Shown piece by piece: positions 47,397-57,115 of a stretch of 64,000 nt of DNA (within the stretch, counting starts at the first letter, position 1; each line of letters begins with the position of its first letter). The position numbers were made by a program, and so were the translations under genes. Below the pieces are notes generated by a model. The model was not told where the DNA came from. It worked only from the letters and a program-made list of their open reading frames with translations, and did no database searches. The DNA comes from Delphinapterus leucas (lineage: Eukaryota > Chordata > Mammalia > Artiodactyla > Monodontidae): NCBI RefSeq assembly GCF_002288925.2, contig NW_022098022.1, positions 1,579,622 to 1,643,621 on the forward strand. The letters run 5' to 3'.

Positions 47397-47648
47397 TTTC
47401 CCCTTCCTTCTTCCCTTCCTTCCTTCTCCCTTCCTTCCCTTCCTTCCCTTCTTTCCCTTCCTTCCCTTCCTTCCTTCCTTTCCTTCCTTTCCTTCCTTCC
47501 TTCCTTCTCTTCCTTCCTTTCTTTCCTTCCTTCCTTCCCTTCTTTCCTGCCTTCCTTCCTTCCCTTCTTTCCCTTCCTTCACTTCCTTCCTTCCTTCCTT
47601 CCCTTCCTTCCTTCCTTCTTTCCTTCCTTCCTTCCTTCCTTCTTTCCT
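47397..47648. repeat. 250-bp CCTT-type polypyrimidine tract
   Basis: About 250 bases of C and T only on the plus strand, except for a G and an A, mainly CCTT tetramers with CCCTT and CTTT variants. It lies directly after an antisense MIR. With stop codons almost impossible on either strand, it yields open frames of 89-188 codons rich in F/L/P/S on the plus strand and G/K/E/R on the minus strand; none is a gene. Homopurine-homopyrimidine tracts with mirror symmetry can form triplex (H-DNA) and are length-variable. Confidence 0.96.
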
Positions 47649-47896
47649 TGTTCAATAACTAGCATAGTATCTGGCACAAAAGTGACATGATGACATTTAA
47701 TGCACATTTGTTCCAAAAACGACTGGATGACGGAAGTTCAAGACAGAATCACGATCACGAAGCCGTTATGTCACCTTCCACAGACAACACATACCAATGA
47801 TCCAAGAATGTGCCACTTTAAGAAGCACCTCAAACTACATTTCTTTCTATAATGACATGCATTTGGCATAAGACTGATCCTTTCAGGTAACACTCT
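47649..47896. other. Unique sequence
   Basis: Short spacer between the polypyrimidine tract and the SINE; nothing recognised. Confidence 0.4.
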
Positions 47897-47910
47897 AGGA
47901 ATGGATTTTA

Positions 47911-48118
47911 TTTTATTTTTATTTATTCATTTTTTAATATTTTTGATGTGGACCATTTTTAAAGTCTTTATTGAATTGGTTACAATATTGCTGCTGTTTT
48001 ATGTTTTTGGTTTTCTGGCCACAAAGCATGTGGGATCGTAGCTCCCCGACCAGGGATCGAACCTGCACCCCCTGCACTGGAAGGTGAAGTCTTAACCACT
48101 GGCCGCCAGGAAGTCCCA
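47911..48118 (-). mobile_element. CHR-type SINE, older copy
   Basis: Plus strand: T-rich start, 'GTGGACCATTTTTAAAGTCT', 'AGCATGTGGGATCGTAGCTC', 'CCCGACCAGGGATCGAACCT', 'CTGCACTGGAAGGTGAAGTC', 'TTAACCACTGG'. It is the same subfamily as the 20.6-kb copy. A probable decayed 14-base target duplication is at 47897-47910 and 48119-48132 (11 of 14 bases identical). Confidence 0.9.
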
Positions 48119-48132
48119 AGGGATTGATTGTA

Positions 48133-49915
48133 AAGAGCGAGGTTTTGTACTCAGTGACATGAAAAGCATAAAGGAAAGAGCACTACCACCAGCCTTCTTG
48201 GTATTCCTTCCACTAGTGATACTGACAGCAAAACCCAGGCACTTGGTGGTAATAATTCCTCATAATGGAATGCATCACCAAAGTAAAAAAGAAAACAACT
48301 TTTCTTAAAAATGAAAGACAGAGAGTGTGCAGGATATGGACACAGCATGATCTTAGAGTCTGTTTCACACTCTTCTCTCCGTTTAATTTATGAAGAGAAA
48401 AATTACTGTGATAGATATAAGCTGGCAGTTGTGATCATTAACAGAGAGCTACTGCCCATGGGTATGCAATAAAATGTACTACATATTGATTCCTTTTAAC
48501 GTTAACTATTTTGAGGTTGTGATTGAAAATTACTGTTGAATTGCAGATAACACTAGCTGTGCTCCACAAACAATAAATATAGTAAACTGGTTTTTAAAAG
48601 CAGTTATTATTATGTTTGTGTCATTAGATTTACTTTACTGACATAAACAGTTCAAAACAACACACATTTATATGTCATTTAAGTACTATCTATTAAACTT
48701 AGTTTAACAAATAACACCGTACACCATGCTATATGCAAATGCAAGAATGCAGGCTTCTTTCAATTTGACTGAACAACCATTGCTCTTCTATTAAACTATT
48801 TTCATATCATTTCCATGGCATGCTTTCAGAATTAACTTCTTTGTCTGTGAGAGGAACTGCTCCTCCAAAGAGGGGAAAAAAGAGAAAGAAATAAAGCACA
48901 AAGAAGGAATGAAAGAAAGGTGGCTTTACTGCCTATATATTCTGTGAAACAGACTGAATAAATTCAGTCAAGCAGCAGAATGCTTCCAAGCTGACAAAGT
49001 CTCCTCAGTAATTGGATGAAATCTACATTAAAAGCATCCACACAGCTGTTTCTTCAGCAGCATCCCTTTGAACAGGACGGCCTATGGGCAGCTCTAAGTG
49101 GAGTCCTTCTGAGGGCCAGTCTCTCGGGGTGCTGTCCAGCTCGGTCAGCCGCACCCCGTGAGGTTCTCAGGCTTTAGCAGAGGCCACCTTTGTGGTGAAG
49201 AGCCGGCGTCTCTGCTAGGAAGATTTCATGGGGAAAATATCCTTACAGATCCAGCCTTTACACAGGTTGACAAAGACACTAAATTCTCCCATGCACAAAG
49301 TGAATGAAAAGGGCTTTCTTAGTGGCTGTTAAAAGCCAACGCATATCTTTGCTCACATTCAGCCCTTTGACAGTAAAGAGATGCACTTATATGTTCATTT
49401 CACACCCCGATGGCCCCTGAGAGATGGCCGTAGTCTTCTGTTTTCCTCTCTGTAAAACTTCTAAGGGGATGATTTGGGACCAGAATCTTCTCCTTATCCT
49501 TGGACAGCCTGTCATGAGGTAGCTTGGGTACCTCCCAAAGTGGATTCTCATTTGAGAGACAACAACATGTCATTCATATCACACATCAAACCCTGAGTGT
49601 TGACAATCTAAGGTGTACTACAGCCGCCCTTGCTTGAGGAGGGGCCTCAATGATGAACGGCTCCCTAGGTGAGGAAATACCATATTTCCCTCTACAAAAC
49701 CCCTCACTTCTGTTAGAGCTTGGCTTTTTAAAACACAGAAACGGGAAATTTGGACTCTTATGAACGAACACAAGTGGTAACGTGTGGGTATAATCCATAA
49801 TTAACACAATCTGAAAGACAATGCTGGGAAATGATGGAAAACATTTGCATAGATAGAATGGCAAGAGGGATGTTACTTTTTCCAGTCAGAGAGGAAAGAC
49901 GCTACTGAATTACTC
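48133..49915. other. Unique A+T-rich sequence
   Basis: No gene or repeat family recognised over 1.8 kb. A G+C-richer stretch with CpG lies at 49050-49220. The 92-codon minus-strand open frame at 49586-49864 has no domain. The lack of recognisable transposons makes this one of the cleaner stretches of the window. Confidence 0.45.
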
Positions 49916-49919
49916 AAGA

Positions 49920-50010
49920 ATTCAAATGTAAGCTCCGTGAGAGCAAGATGTGGGCAACACCTCCAAGGCCCAGCACTGGATACACAACACTAAACACGTA
50001 GCACACATGT
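49920..50010 (+). mobile_element. Possible L2 3' fragment, sense
   Basis: 'ATGTAAGCTCCGTGAGAGCA' and 'AAGGCCCAGCACTGGATACA' then 'CACGTAGCACACATG' have the order of the L2 3' end (aatgtaagctccatgagggcag ... ccagcgcc ... gcacatag). Confidence 0.45.
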
Positions 50011-50250
50011 GGAAAAAAGATACTGAAGAGAAAATCAGTTTTGTCTACTTTTGAAAAAAATATCAATTTGGCACTAAATTACTGTCTTCTGCACATGCGA
50101 TTCCTTGTGTACGAGCGCTACAACAAACACGTTCTTGTCTACAGTGTAAACCTCATTTTGACCGGAGGCACATGTACATTGATACGTGACTTAACGATAG
50201 TAGCTGTCGATTTGAGGACCTGTTGGCGGCTGCTTCCTTCCTAGCAGCAT

Positions 50251-50270
50251 GTTTTGTTTTGTTTTGTTTT
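50251..50270. repeat. (GTTTT)4 microsatellite
   Basis: Four perfect GTTTT units, 20 bases. Confidence 0.9.
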
Positions 50271-51984
50271 GAATAATGAAAATTACTCGGTCCTCATTTG
50301 CCCTCTGCCAGCCGCTCCATGCTGCTTGACTTGTGAGCTATCGCTGGCTTTCCTACATCACTACACAGTATGTTCACCGCGTCCTTGAAGCATTTCTTTT
50401 GTCCCTATTCAGTCGGCATGCCCGTCCTCAGCTGCCCACTTGGAAACTGCTTTGATAACCTGCTGTCAGCCATTCTCTTTACACGACCAACCTACTGAAA
50501 CTGAATTACCATAAGTATGACTTTACCACTAGTGTACTGACGGTGCTCTGGGCCCTCATTAATGCACATCATTTTGCCATTTAATTTTAAATATAGCACA
50601 CAGGGAGAATTGCCTAGGAACTGGGTATCGTATCAGTGACAGGCCTGACCAGAGCTCAGAGAAGTAGACTCGCCTGCAGTCTGCCAGGCCCTGAGTTCTC
50701 AATTAGAATTTCACGGAAGAAACCAGAACTGGTCCTATCACAGCCATTCTCTCCTTTTCTCTCTACTGGTGTTTTTTCTATATATTCGAATTCTCCTTTC
50801 TGTAACACCCTTCTGTCCTCTCTCACCTTACCATCCGACAGGGAAAAAGAGGGACGTGAAACAAACTTCTAAGCTGTCGTTATTACCAGTAGTTCCCTTA
50901 TCAGTCTTCATTCAGACTGCAGGTGCCCTAGGTTCTACCATTCTAGGAGAAGAATAAACTAATCTTCATAATCCTTCAATGCTCAGAAGGACTTAGCTTG
51001 GGTATGCTGCTTATGACAATCATTTTATTTCTTACTTCTATTTGTTCAGATATCTATATATCTTTATTTTATCTATTTCTCTTCTGTGTTTTGTTGGATG
51101 CCAGGTTGGGGAGGTGGGTCATAGGGTAACATTTAATACATTTAAAAAATATATAAGTAGATACAAAATTTAAAAAATGAGAGAGAGGCATGAATGGTAA
51201 AGCAATGGATCAGAAGTCTGTTTTGGGAGAGAGAGAAGAATTAGAAAAGAGGAAATAAAAGTATCTTCGTTTCTAACTTCCACAATCACCCGCTAACCTG
51301 TAACAGCAGGCTTCTGGTCTTATTAAGAAGTTAAAGGTAAAAAGGAAAATAAAACAAAGATGATCTTGCTCCTTCTCAAATGGGGAACATGAAATCAAAG
51401 ATTTGAGATGTCCGCCCTCAAGAATGGTAGATGAAATTTTACACATCAAAAAAATTAAAAAGACAAAGCCATGGTTATCTAGCATCGGTGGAGAATGTCA
51501 TTCTAAATGAAAACTTTTCCAAATAATTGAAGGTAAAGCTTCTTTAAGCACAACCATTCTTTTCATTTTAACTGCCTGTGACGCAAATCTTCTTACAGTG
51601 CAAGGACATGACCCAATCTTCTCAAGCAGAGAACCCTGAACATAATCTAACCTTTCCTTTTTGCCCTGGGGTTATCACCAGGAACATCATCTAGTGCATT
51701 TTGCTGTAACAGGATGATGCCCTCGGGGACTGCCTGGTGCACGCACAGCTGTCCGACTTGACACAAAGTGAGTTCCGACGCCTGATCTTCAATAATTTTA
51801 ATTTATTTCACTTTTTAAAAATTTAGGCTTTTAGACATTATTTGTTACGACTATCAGATGGACCCTGCTTACAGCAAAGTCGCCCACTTGCAATTTGCTG
51901 TGGACTGGTAACCCACAGCTTCAGACTGTGTGTGTGAATGTGTGTGTACTCACACACACACGTAATACATATAATGTGTGTATA
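50271..51984. other. Unique sequence
   Basis: No gene or repeat family recognised. Open frames of 78 codons or less. GT/CA-rich micro-repeats at 51930-51960 lead into the palindrome that follows. Confidence 0.45.
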
Positions 51985-52026
51985 TATATACATATGTCTA
52001 TTTACATAAATAGACATATGTATATA
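51985..52026. repeat. Perfect 42-bp palindrome (20-bp arms, CA centre)
   Basis: Left arm 51985-52004 reads TATATACATATGTCTATTTA; the right arm 52007-52026 is its exact reverse complement, separated by CA. A+T-rich near-perfect palindromes can extrude cruciforms and are deletion-prone. Immediately preceded by GTGTGTATATATA-type simple repeat. No terminal repeat of a known transposon is recognisable in the arms. Confidence 0.95.
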
Positions 52027-52159
52027 AAATTTGGTTCTGCAAGAGAGCCTAAAGGGCTCTTGTATTAATACACGCACAGTCCTTAGTGTGCACTTCTGTG
52101 GTATATACTTACTCTAGTCAAAAAGCCTGTTGTTTCCTCTTTCTGATTCTTACCTGCAT

Positions 52160-52300
52160 TCCACAGCAAAACTTCTCAACTGTAAAGGAGCATCAGATTC
52201 ATCTAGGGAACACTGCTAAATGCAGGTTCTGATTCTGGGTAGGAGCCCGAGATTCCGTATTTCTAACAAGCTCCCAGGATCACACTCGGAGGTAAGATCT
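52160..52300 (+). mobile_element. MER5-type hAT-Charlie element
   Basis: 'CAAAACTTCTCAACTGTAAA', 'GGAGCATCAGATTCATCTAG', 'GCTAAATGCAGGTTCTGATT', 'GAGATTCCGTATTTCTAACA' and 'AGCTCCCAGGATCACACTC' follow MER5 order (ttctcaa ... gcatcagcatcacctgg ... aaatgcaaattct ... ctgtgttttaacaagccccagg). Confidence 0.72.
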
Positions 52301-52334
52301 GAGGTTCTTTTTGGCAGTTAGGTAAAGCGATCTA

Positions 52335-52645
52335 GATCAGGAAGCAGCAAACTACATAGAGCCTGTGGGTAGCCCACCACCCATCTGTTCATGGCCTGTG
52401 AGCTAAGGACAGGTTTTATTTTTTACATGTTTGGGAAAAGGAAACAAAGAGAAGAGGAAGATCTGGGGACACGTGATCATGATACGGATTCTAACCGTCC
52501 ATCAGGGGAGTTTTACCGGAACACGACCACACTCGTGTAGCTGTTCCTGTGCTACAACAGGGTAGCTGCAGCAGAGACAGCATGGCCCAGAAGCCTGAAG
52601 TGTTTCCTCTCTAGCCCTTTACAGAAGTGGTTTACAACCCACGAG
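52335..52645. mobile_element. hAT-Charlie-type element, near full length
   Basis: Both terminal regions are visible: 'AGATCAGGAAGCAGCAAACT' on the left and 'CCCTTTACAGAAGTGGTTTA' on the right, with 'GGCCTGTGAGCTAAGGACAG', 'TTTTACATGTTTGGGAAAAG', 'ACCGGAACACGACCACACTC', 'GTAGCTGTTCCTGTGCTACA' and 'GAGACAGCATGGCCCAGAAG' between. This is the order of the common non-autonomous hAT element reading cagcaaactacggcccgtgggcc ... ggcctttacagaaaaagtttgc. The exact subfamily name is not certain. It abuts the preceding MER5. Confidence 0.75.
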
Positions 52646-54285
52646 GCAGACGCCTGTACTTCATATTTGAACAGCACCTTGTAAATTACAGAGGCCTTTT
52701 CTTCCCTTTGGTCCTGGTGCTGCGATAGATGGCGCCGGTGCAGGACCACCCCGTGCAGCTGGCAGAATGCTCCCTGCTCGAGGATGCTCTGTGGGGAGCA
52801 TCCTGCTTCAAAGTCACACGGGTAGCACAGAGGCTAGAAGATGCCCATCAAAGATGACAAGCAACTAGTCCCGAACTACATGGCTGACAGGAAGGGCTGC
52901 CAAGACAGCGCGTGAAGTCGAGCGCCTTTCCACCGCACTACAAGGTGATGTGCTGGTAAGAACTGTTGTGATGACATTTCCATATTTTTTTTTTTTTCTT
53001 CAACTAAAGTGTTTCAAAAGTAATGTATTTTCAATCATTTCAATATAAATGATGATCTTTTATTCTGATGGTTCAAACATCTTTTAGAATGATAAAGTAG
53101 GCCGAAAAACATGTCAACTAATATTTTCTTCCCAAGTTGTAATAGCCAAATCAAAATGAACACAGCAGAATTGATATTCATTGAGAAACATCTGTTCATC
53201 TTTTCGATTCAAACATTTACTGGCTTGTTTTCCAAACGCTTATTTGATATAAAACAGATTCCATTAAAACCCTAAACTCCACTTCTTGGATTTAAAGGCC
53301 AGCTTTCAAAATAATAGTAAGTCTTGGGTTCATCACTTGTTATTGTTCTTATGAAAGAGATTTTAGATCTACTGAAAATATTTGTTTAAATTATCCCCTA
53401 ATTATTTAGAAATATTTCTTAATGGTTTATACGGTCTAATACAATATTTTCTCTTCCATTCTGTGATCTATATAATTTCATCATGATGGTTTTACAAATA
53501 AGAATGAACCATGGGAACAAAATCATTTCTTTATTAAACCTATGGAGGCAGTTTTGTCCTTATGTCAGCAAGGAATGTTCTGGATTTAGTTTCTTTCATT
53601 TCCCACCAGAAGAGCTAAGAAAACAAGGGAATCCTTAGCTTCAGAAAGGAAGTATCATAGGCAACACAAATCCTCCTTTATTTCATGCAAATCTCTCTAC
53701 TCTCTGTAAGGTTTCACATCAGATTTAGCCTCCATTGGATGACGCATTAAAGTTTATTACACTGAAATGTGAATACAAAGAAAACGGAAAGCAGAGCACA
53801 AAGAGACCAAAAGTTTGGCCAATCAAAATATATATTCTAAACGCCTGCATTACTGGCAATGTGCTGACAGCCAAATTATTTGTCAGTGAAAATTTCTGTT
53901 GTCGGAATTGAGCTCTTTTGTTTTCAGCATTCTCCCATGGAAGAATGCGACAGCATTACCTTGAAGAACTAGTTTTTCACCTAAATGCTCAAATAGCTTG
54001 TGTGAGGCCTCTAGGACTTGCTTTTATGCAATAATATCCTCATGCTTGAGATGTTCTTGATATCTTGGTAGAATTTGACCTGGGTAATTGGCATTGACAC
54101 TTCTGAACCTCAAAATCTGCTAGTTTTTGACATAATTATGTTTCTAATATATATATATATGTATATATATATAAAATTTCTTCATAATTAGCTTCCTGCT
54201 ATTTTCCGAATTTGCTTCCTTACTCACTTCGTAGAGAAAATGAAGGGCCTACTGTCTGACTGCGGTCTCCCTTGGGCTTTCTCCA
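52646..54285. other. A+T-rich unique sequence without recognisable repeats
   Basis: About 1.6 kb with no transposon recognised, apart from a T-run at 52986-52998 and a TA-rich simple repeat at 54150-54175. No open frame of note. Transposon-free stretches can be conserved regulatory DNA, but this one may simply contain repeats too old to recognise by eye. Confidence 0.4.
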
Positions 54286-54289
54286 TCAC

Positions 54290-54400
54290 TCCTCTGCCAA
54301 AGCACTTCAGTTCCAGGGAGCTGTTTCCTCTGCCTGGAATTTTTCCATCCTTCTCTCCCTCTCATCCTCTCCCATCCTGGTCCGATCAGTCTATGCCTCA
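54290..54400 (+). mobile_element. Possible L2 fragment, sense
   Basis: 'GAGCTGTTTCCTCTGCCTGG' and 'AATTTTTCCATCCTTCTCTC' match the L2 phrase gcttgctgttccctctgcctggaacgctcttcc. Confidence 0.5.
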
Positions 54401-54834
54401 TGTGGTAGGGACTGACAAGTTGTTTACCAAAGCACTTCCTTTTTCCTTCTGGGCACACAGCTAGATTACAGTCTTCGGCCCTCTGCCGATTAAGTGTTGC
54501 CATGTTACTAGGTTCTGGACAGTGGAATACGGGCAGAAGTGATGTAGGTCATTTCCAGTCTTACCCACCCCATAGAAAGATGCAATCCTACCCCTCTCTG
54601 CTTCCCCGCAAATGAATCTCCATCTATTTGTGATCTCTCCCCATCTGCTGGTTGAATGGAAATAACTCCTAGAACCTAAAGGAAGACCCTGTTACAACAC
54701 GGAAAGAGCCTGGGTCCTTATGTCACCACTCAGAAGAATGCTGCCCAGGAGAGATGCTCTTCCAAGGATTCCCATTTTGGACCACTGTGCAAATAGAAAT
54801 TATTGAGGTAAGAAAGACAGTGAGACTTTAAGTC
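54401..54834. other. Unassigned sequence
   Basis: No gene or repeat recognised; open frames on both strands (74 and 84 codons) overlap the L2-like patch and show no domain. Confidence 0.35.
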
Positions 54835-55165
54835 CCCCTTAGTGGCTTAACAACAACAAACACTATGCTATCATAGTTTCTGTGGGTCAGGAATTCAGAG
54901 ATGACTTAGCTGACTTCCTCTGGCTCAAAGACTCTTACGAAATCGGAGTCAACCTACAGGTCAGGGCTGTGGACCCATGTGAAAGCTCCTCTTGGTGGAA
55001 GAGGGAGCATCTGTTTCCAAGATCACTCACAAGGCTGTTGGAAGGTCTTGGTCTTTTGCTCAGTGAGCCAAAGGGTTACCTCCTGACATGGCAGCTCACT
55101 TCCGAAATAGCAAACAACGGGACAGAGACAGAGATGGGGGGGTGGGGGTGGGGGAGGAAGGGAGA

Positions 55166-55243
<78 letters not shown>

Positions 55244-55375
55244 ACCCAAGAAGGAACCAGTCTTTTCAAAACCTAAGTCCATCCCAACAATATTCTATTT
55301 GTTAAAAGGGTTATACAAGCTGTGAATTCTAAGGTAAGGGTCACTGGAAGCCATCCTGGGAAGCTGGCTCCAATG
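54835..55375. mobile_element. Old interspersed repeat, family not named, expanded by a microsatellite
   Basis: Phrases in order: 'AGTTTCTGTGGGTCAGGAAT', 'GCTGACTTCCTCTGGCTCAA', 'CATCTGTTTCCAAGATCACT', 'ACAAGGCTGTTGGAAGGTCT', 'ACATGGCAGCTCACTTCC', then after the GA run 'CCCAACAATATTCTATTTGT' and 'GTCACTGGAAGCCATC'. They parallel a common mammalian repeat with a GAGAGAGCAAG stretch in the middle. The 147-codon open frame is an artefact. Confidence 0.55.
55136..55242. repeat. G-rich / (GT)n / (GA)n compound microsatellite
   Basis: Three blocks in series: GGGGG-type runs at 55136-55160, about nine GT units to 55184, and about 29 perfect AG/GA units to 55242. Several G-runs close together could form a G-quadruplex. 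The GA run sits where the host repeat normally has a short GAGAGAG stretch, which probably seeded the expansion. Confidence 0.95.
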
Positions 55376-55639
55376 CTGTACATTTCCTGATGGTCCCTCT
55401 TTTCTGGAGCGGAATTATTCAAGACCTCTGTCCTACTGTGCTATGTAAACATGCTCTGAGATGCCATGTGTAAACGGAAGATTGTATTACACGAGAACAC
55501 TTAGTCAAGAGTTCAAAGTGGCTGAAATTCAGCCCATCCTCCTGAGTCACAGACTCTCAAAGACACCATACAGGCTAGAGATGGCCTTTATGGTGAAGCC
55601 CTCACCAAACTCTGAATAAAGGAAAACAGTTTGCAGGAA
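55376..55639. other. Unassigned spacer
   Basis: Nothing recognised. Confidence 0.35.
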
Positions 55640-55745
55640 GTGATTCACTCCTGTATGTCTGGTTCCCTATACTGCAAACTGCACTGGGTATCACCTCAAT
55701 AAATATTTGTTGATCAAAAATGAATGAGTGCTTGAATGATGGATA
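55640..55745 (+). mobile_element. L2 3' tail, sense
   Basis: 'CCTGTATGTCTGGTTCCCTA', 'ACCTCAATAAATATTTGTTG' and 'AATGAATGAGTGCTTGAATG' are a typical L2 end with its GAATGA-type tail. Confidence 0.6.
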
Positions 55746-57034
55746 AATTCTAGATATTTTAGATGGCTAGTTTGTGAACAAAAGTCTCATTTGGGAGGAA
55801 TTTCAAGAAACTGGCTCCAGAAATGCTGGCCAATGTCAAATACCGATTCGCAGCTCCCAGATCAAAATGCACAGGGCATTTCTAAATGCTTAAAGTTTCT
55901 CAGCGGTGTTTACATATATGAAACGATTAATTAATGGATATTCTGCTTATACTCTGACAGTAATTGTTGAGCTATAATTTGAAATCACAGAAATTATAAT
56001 ATTAAAGAAGAAAATTCCACAATAATGTGGACAATTTTCAGAGACATTTTTGCCTCTTATATATGCTTATTCAAGATAACATTCAGATCATAATATTTTC
56101 TAATTCATAACAGCTTCTGTGAATGGATTTGACCTACTCCATGGATGATATACAGACTTTGGTCAATTGTAGCCATTTGAATTAACTCCACAGTGATATT
56201 AAGTTTCTTGGTGAATAACTATTATTATGACTGAGAACATGAATGTCAACTAGAAAACTGAATACATGGGCACATGTATAAAGATAGATTGTGCCTTTCT
56301 TTAGTATTCTCTCCACTGATTTCTCAGTATTCAAAGAAAATATTGAACTTCTGTAAAGATACTGATGTTCACAAAGGTCACAGAAAACAAACATCGATAC
56401 ATTGTTCTAATTATTGCAAATTTCCGCTACCACAGATGCAAACTTAGAAAACTTTCTATATAACTAGATGTTAAAATATATTACCACATTTATAGTGTAG
56501 CATATTAATAGTATTTTTAATTACGGAAAATAGATGAAACTATTGCTAATGTTATTTTATAAGAGCTTAATATTCCAAAACCTGTTTGATTTTATTTTAG
56601 TTGACGATTAATTTGTAAATATTCACCTGTTCTTGAATATTGGGAAATTCCATTGTGAGGAATTTAGACAAAGACATTATCGTAGAAAGAGGTTAGAATT
56701 AGACAAAAATTGAGAAAAAATGCATCATTTGGGGAGAGGAAATACTACTAAAATAAAAAAGTCTCCCACACTCTAAATCCCTAAATTTATATTTACAATA
56801 TCATCAATCTAAGCAAATTTTTAAAACAATTTCCCTTTAATGTCATCCATATAATAAATAATAAATATTCTTATAATTGCACTATTAAGGATCTTAACCG
56901 CAATCCTAATTATGAGGTTATTAATCTTAAGGGCAACATTTACGTATTTCTAGCAAGATGGGAGGTGATATGAGGTAAATTGCCTTGGCTTTTTTTTTAA
57001 AGATAAGCTTTTGAGATAATGACAGTAGTTCATT
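55746..57034. other. A+T-rich unique sequence
   Basis: No gene or repeat family recognised; open frames are 70 codons or less. Confidence 0.45.
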
Positions 57035-57115
57035 AATCTTTGATTCCATGATGGCTGACACATAAGACATGCTTATAAATATTTCCTGAATAAATGAGTG
57101 AATGAATGAAGAAGA
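57035..57115 (+). mobile_element. L2 3' tail, sense
   Basis: 'GATGGCTGACACATAAGACA', 'TGCTTATAAATATTTCCTGA' and 'ATAAATGAGTGAATGAATGA' form the last ~80 bases of L2. Confidence 0.65.

Noticed and set aside
47092..47658. 188-codon plus-strand open frame and several 89-98 codon frames
   Set aside because: They run through a CCTT polypyrimidine tract that excludes stop codons; the residues simply mirror the repeat.
54882..55325. 147-codon frame ending in an ER-repeat
   Set aside because: Old interspersed repeat plus GT/GA microsatellite.
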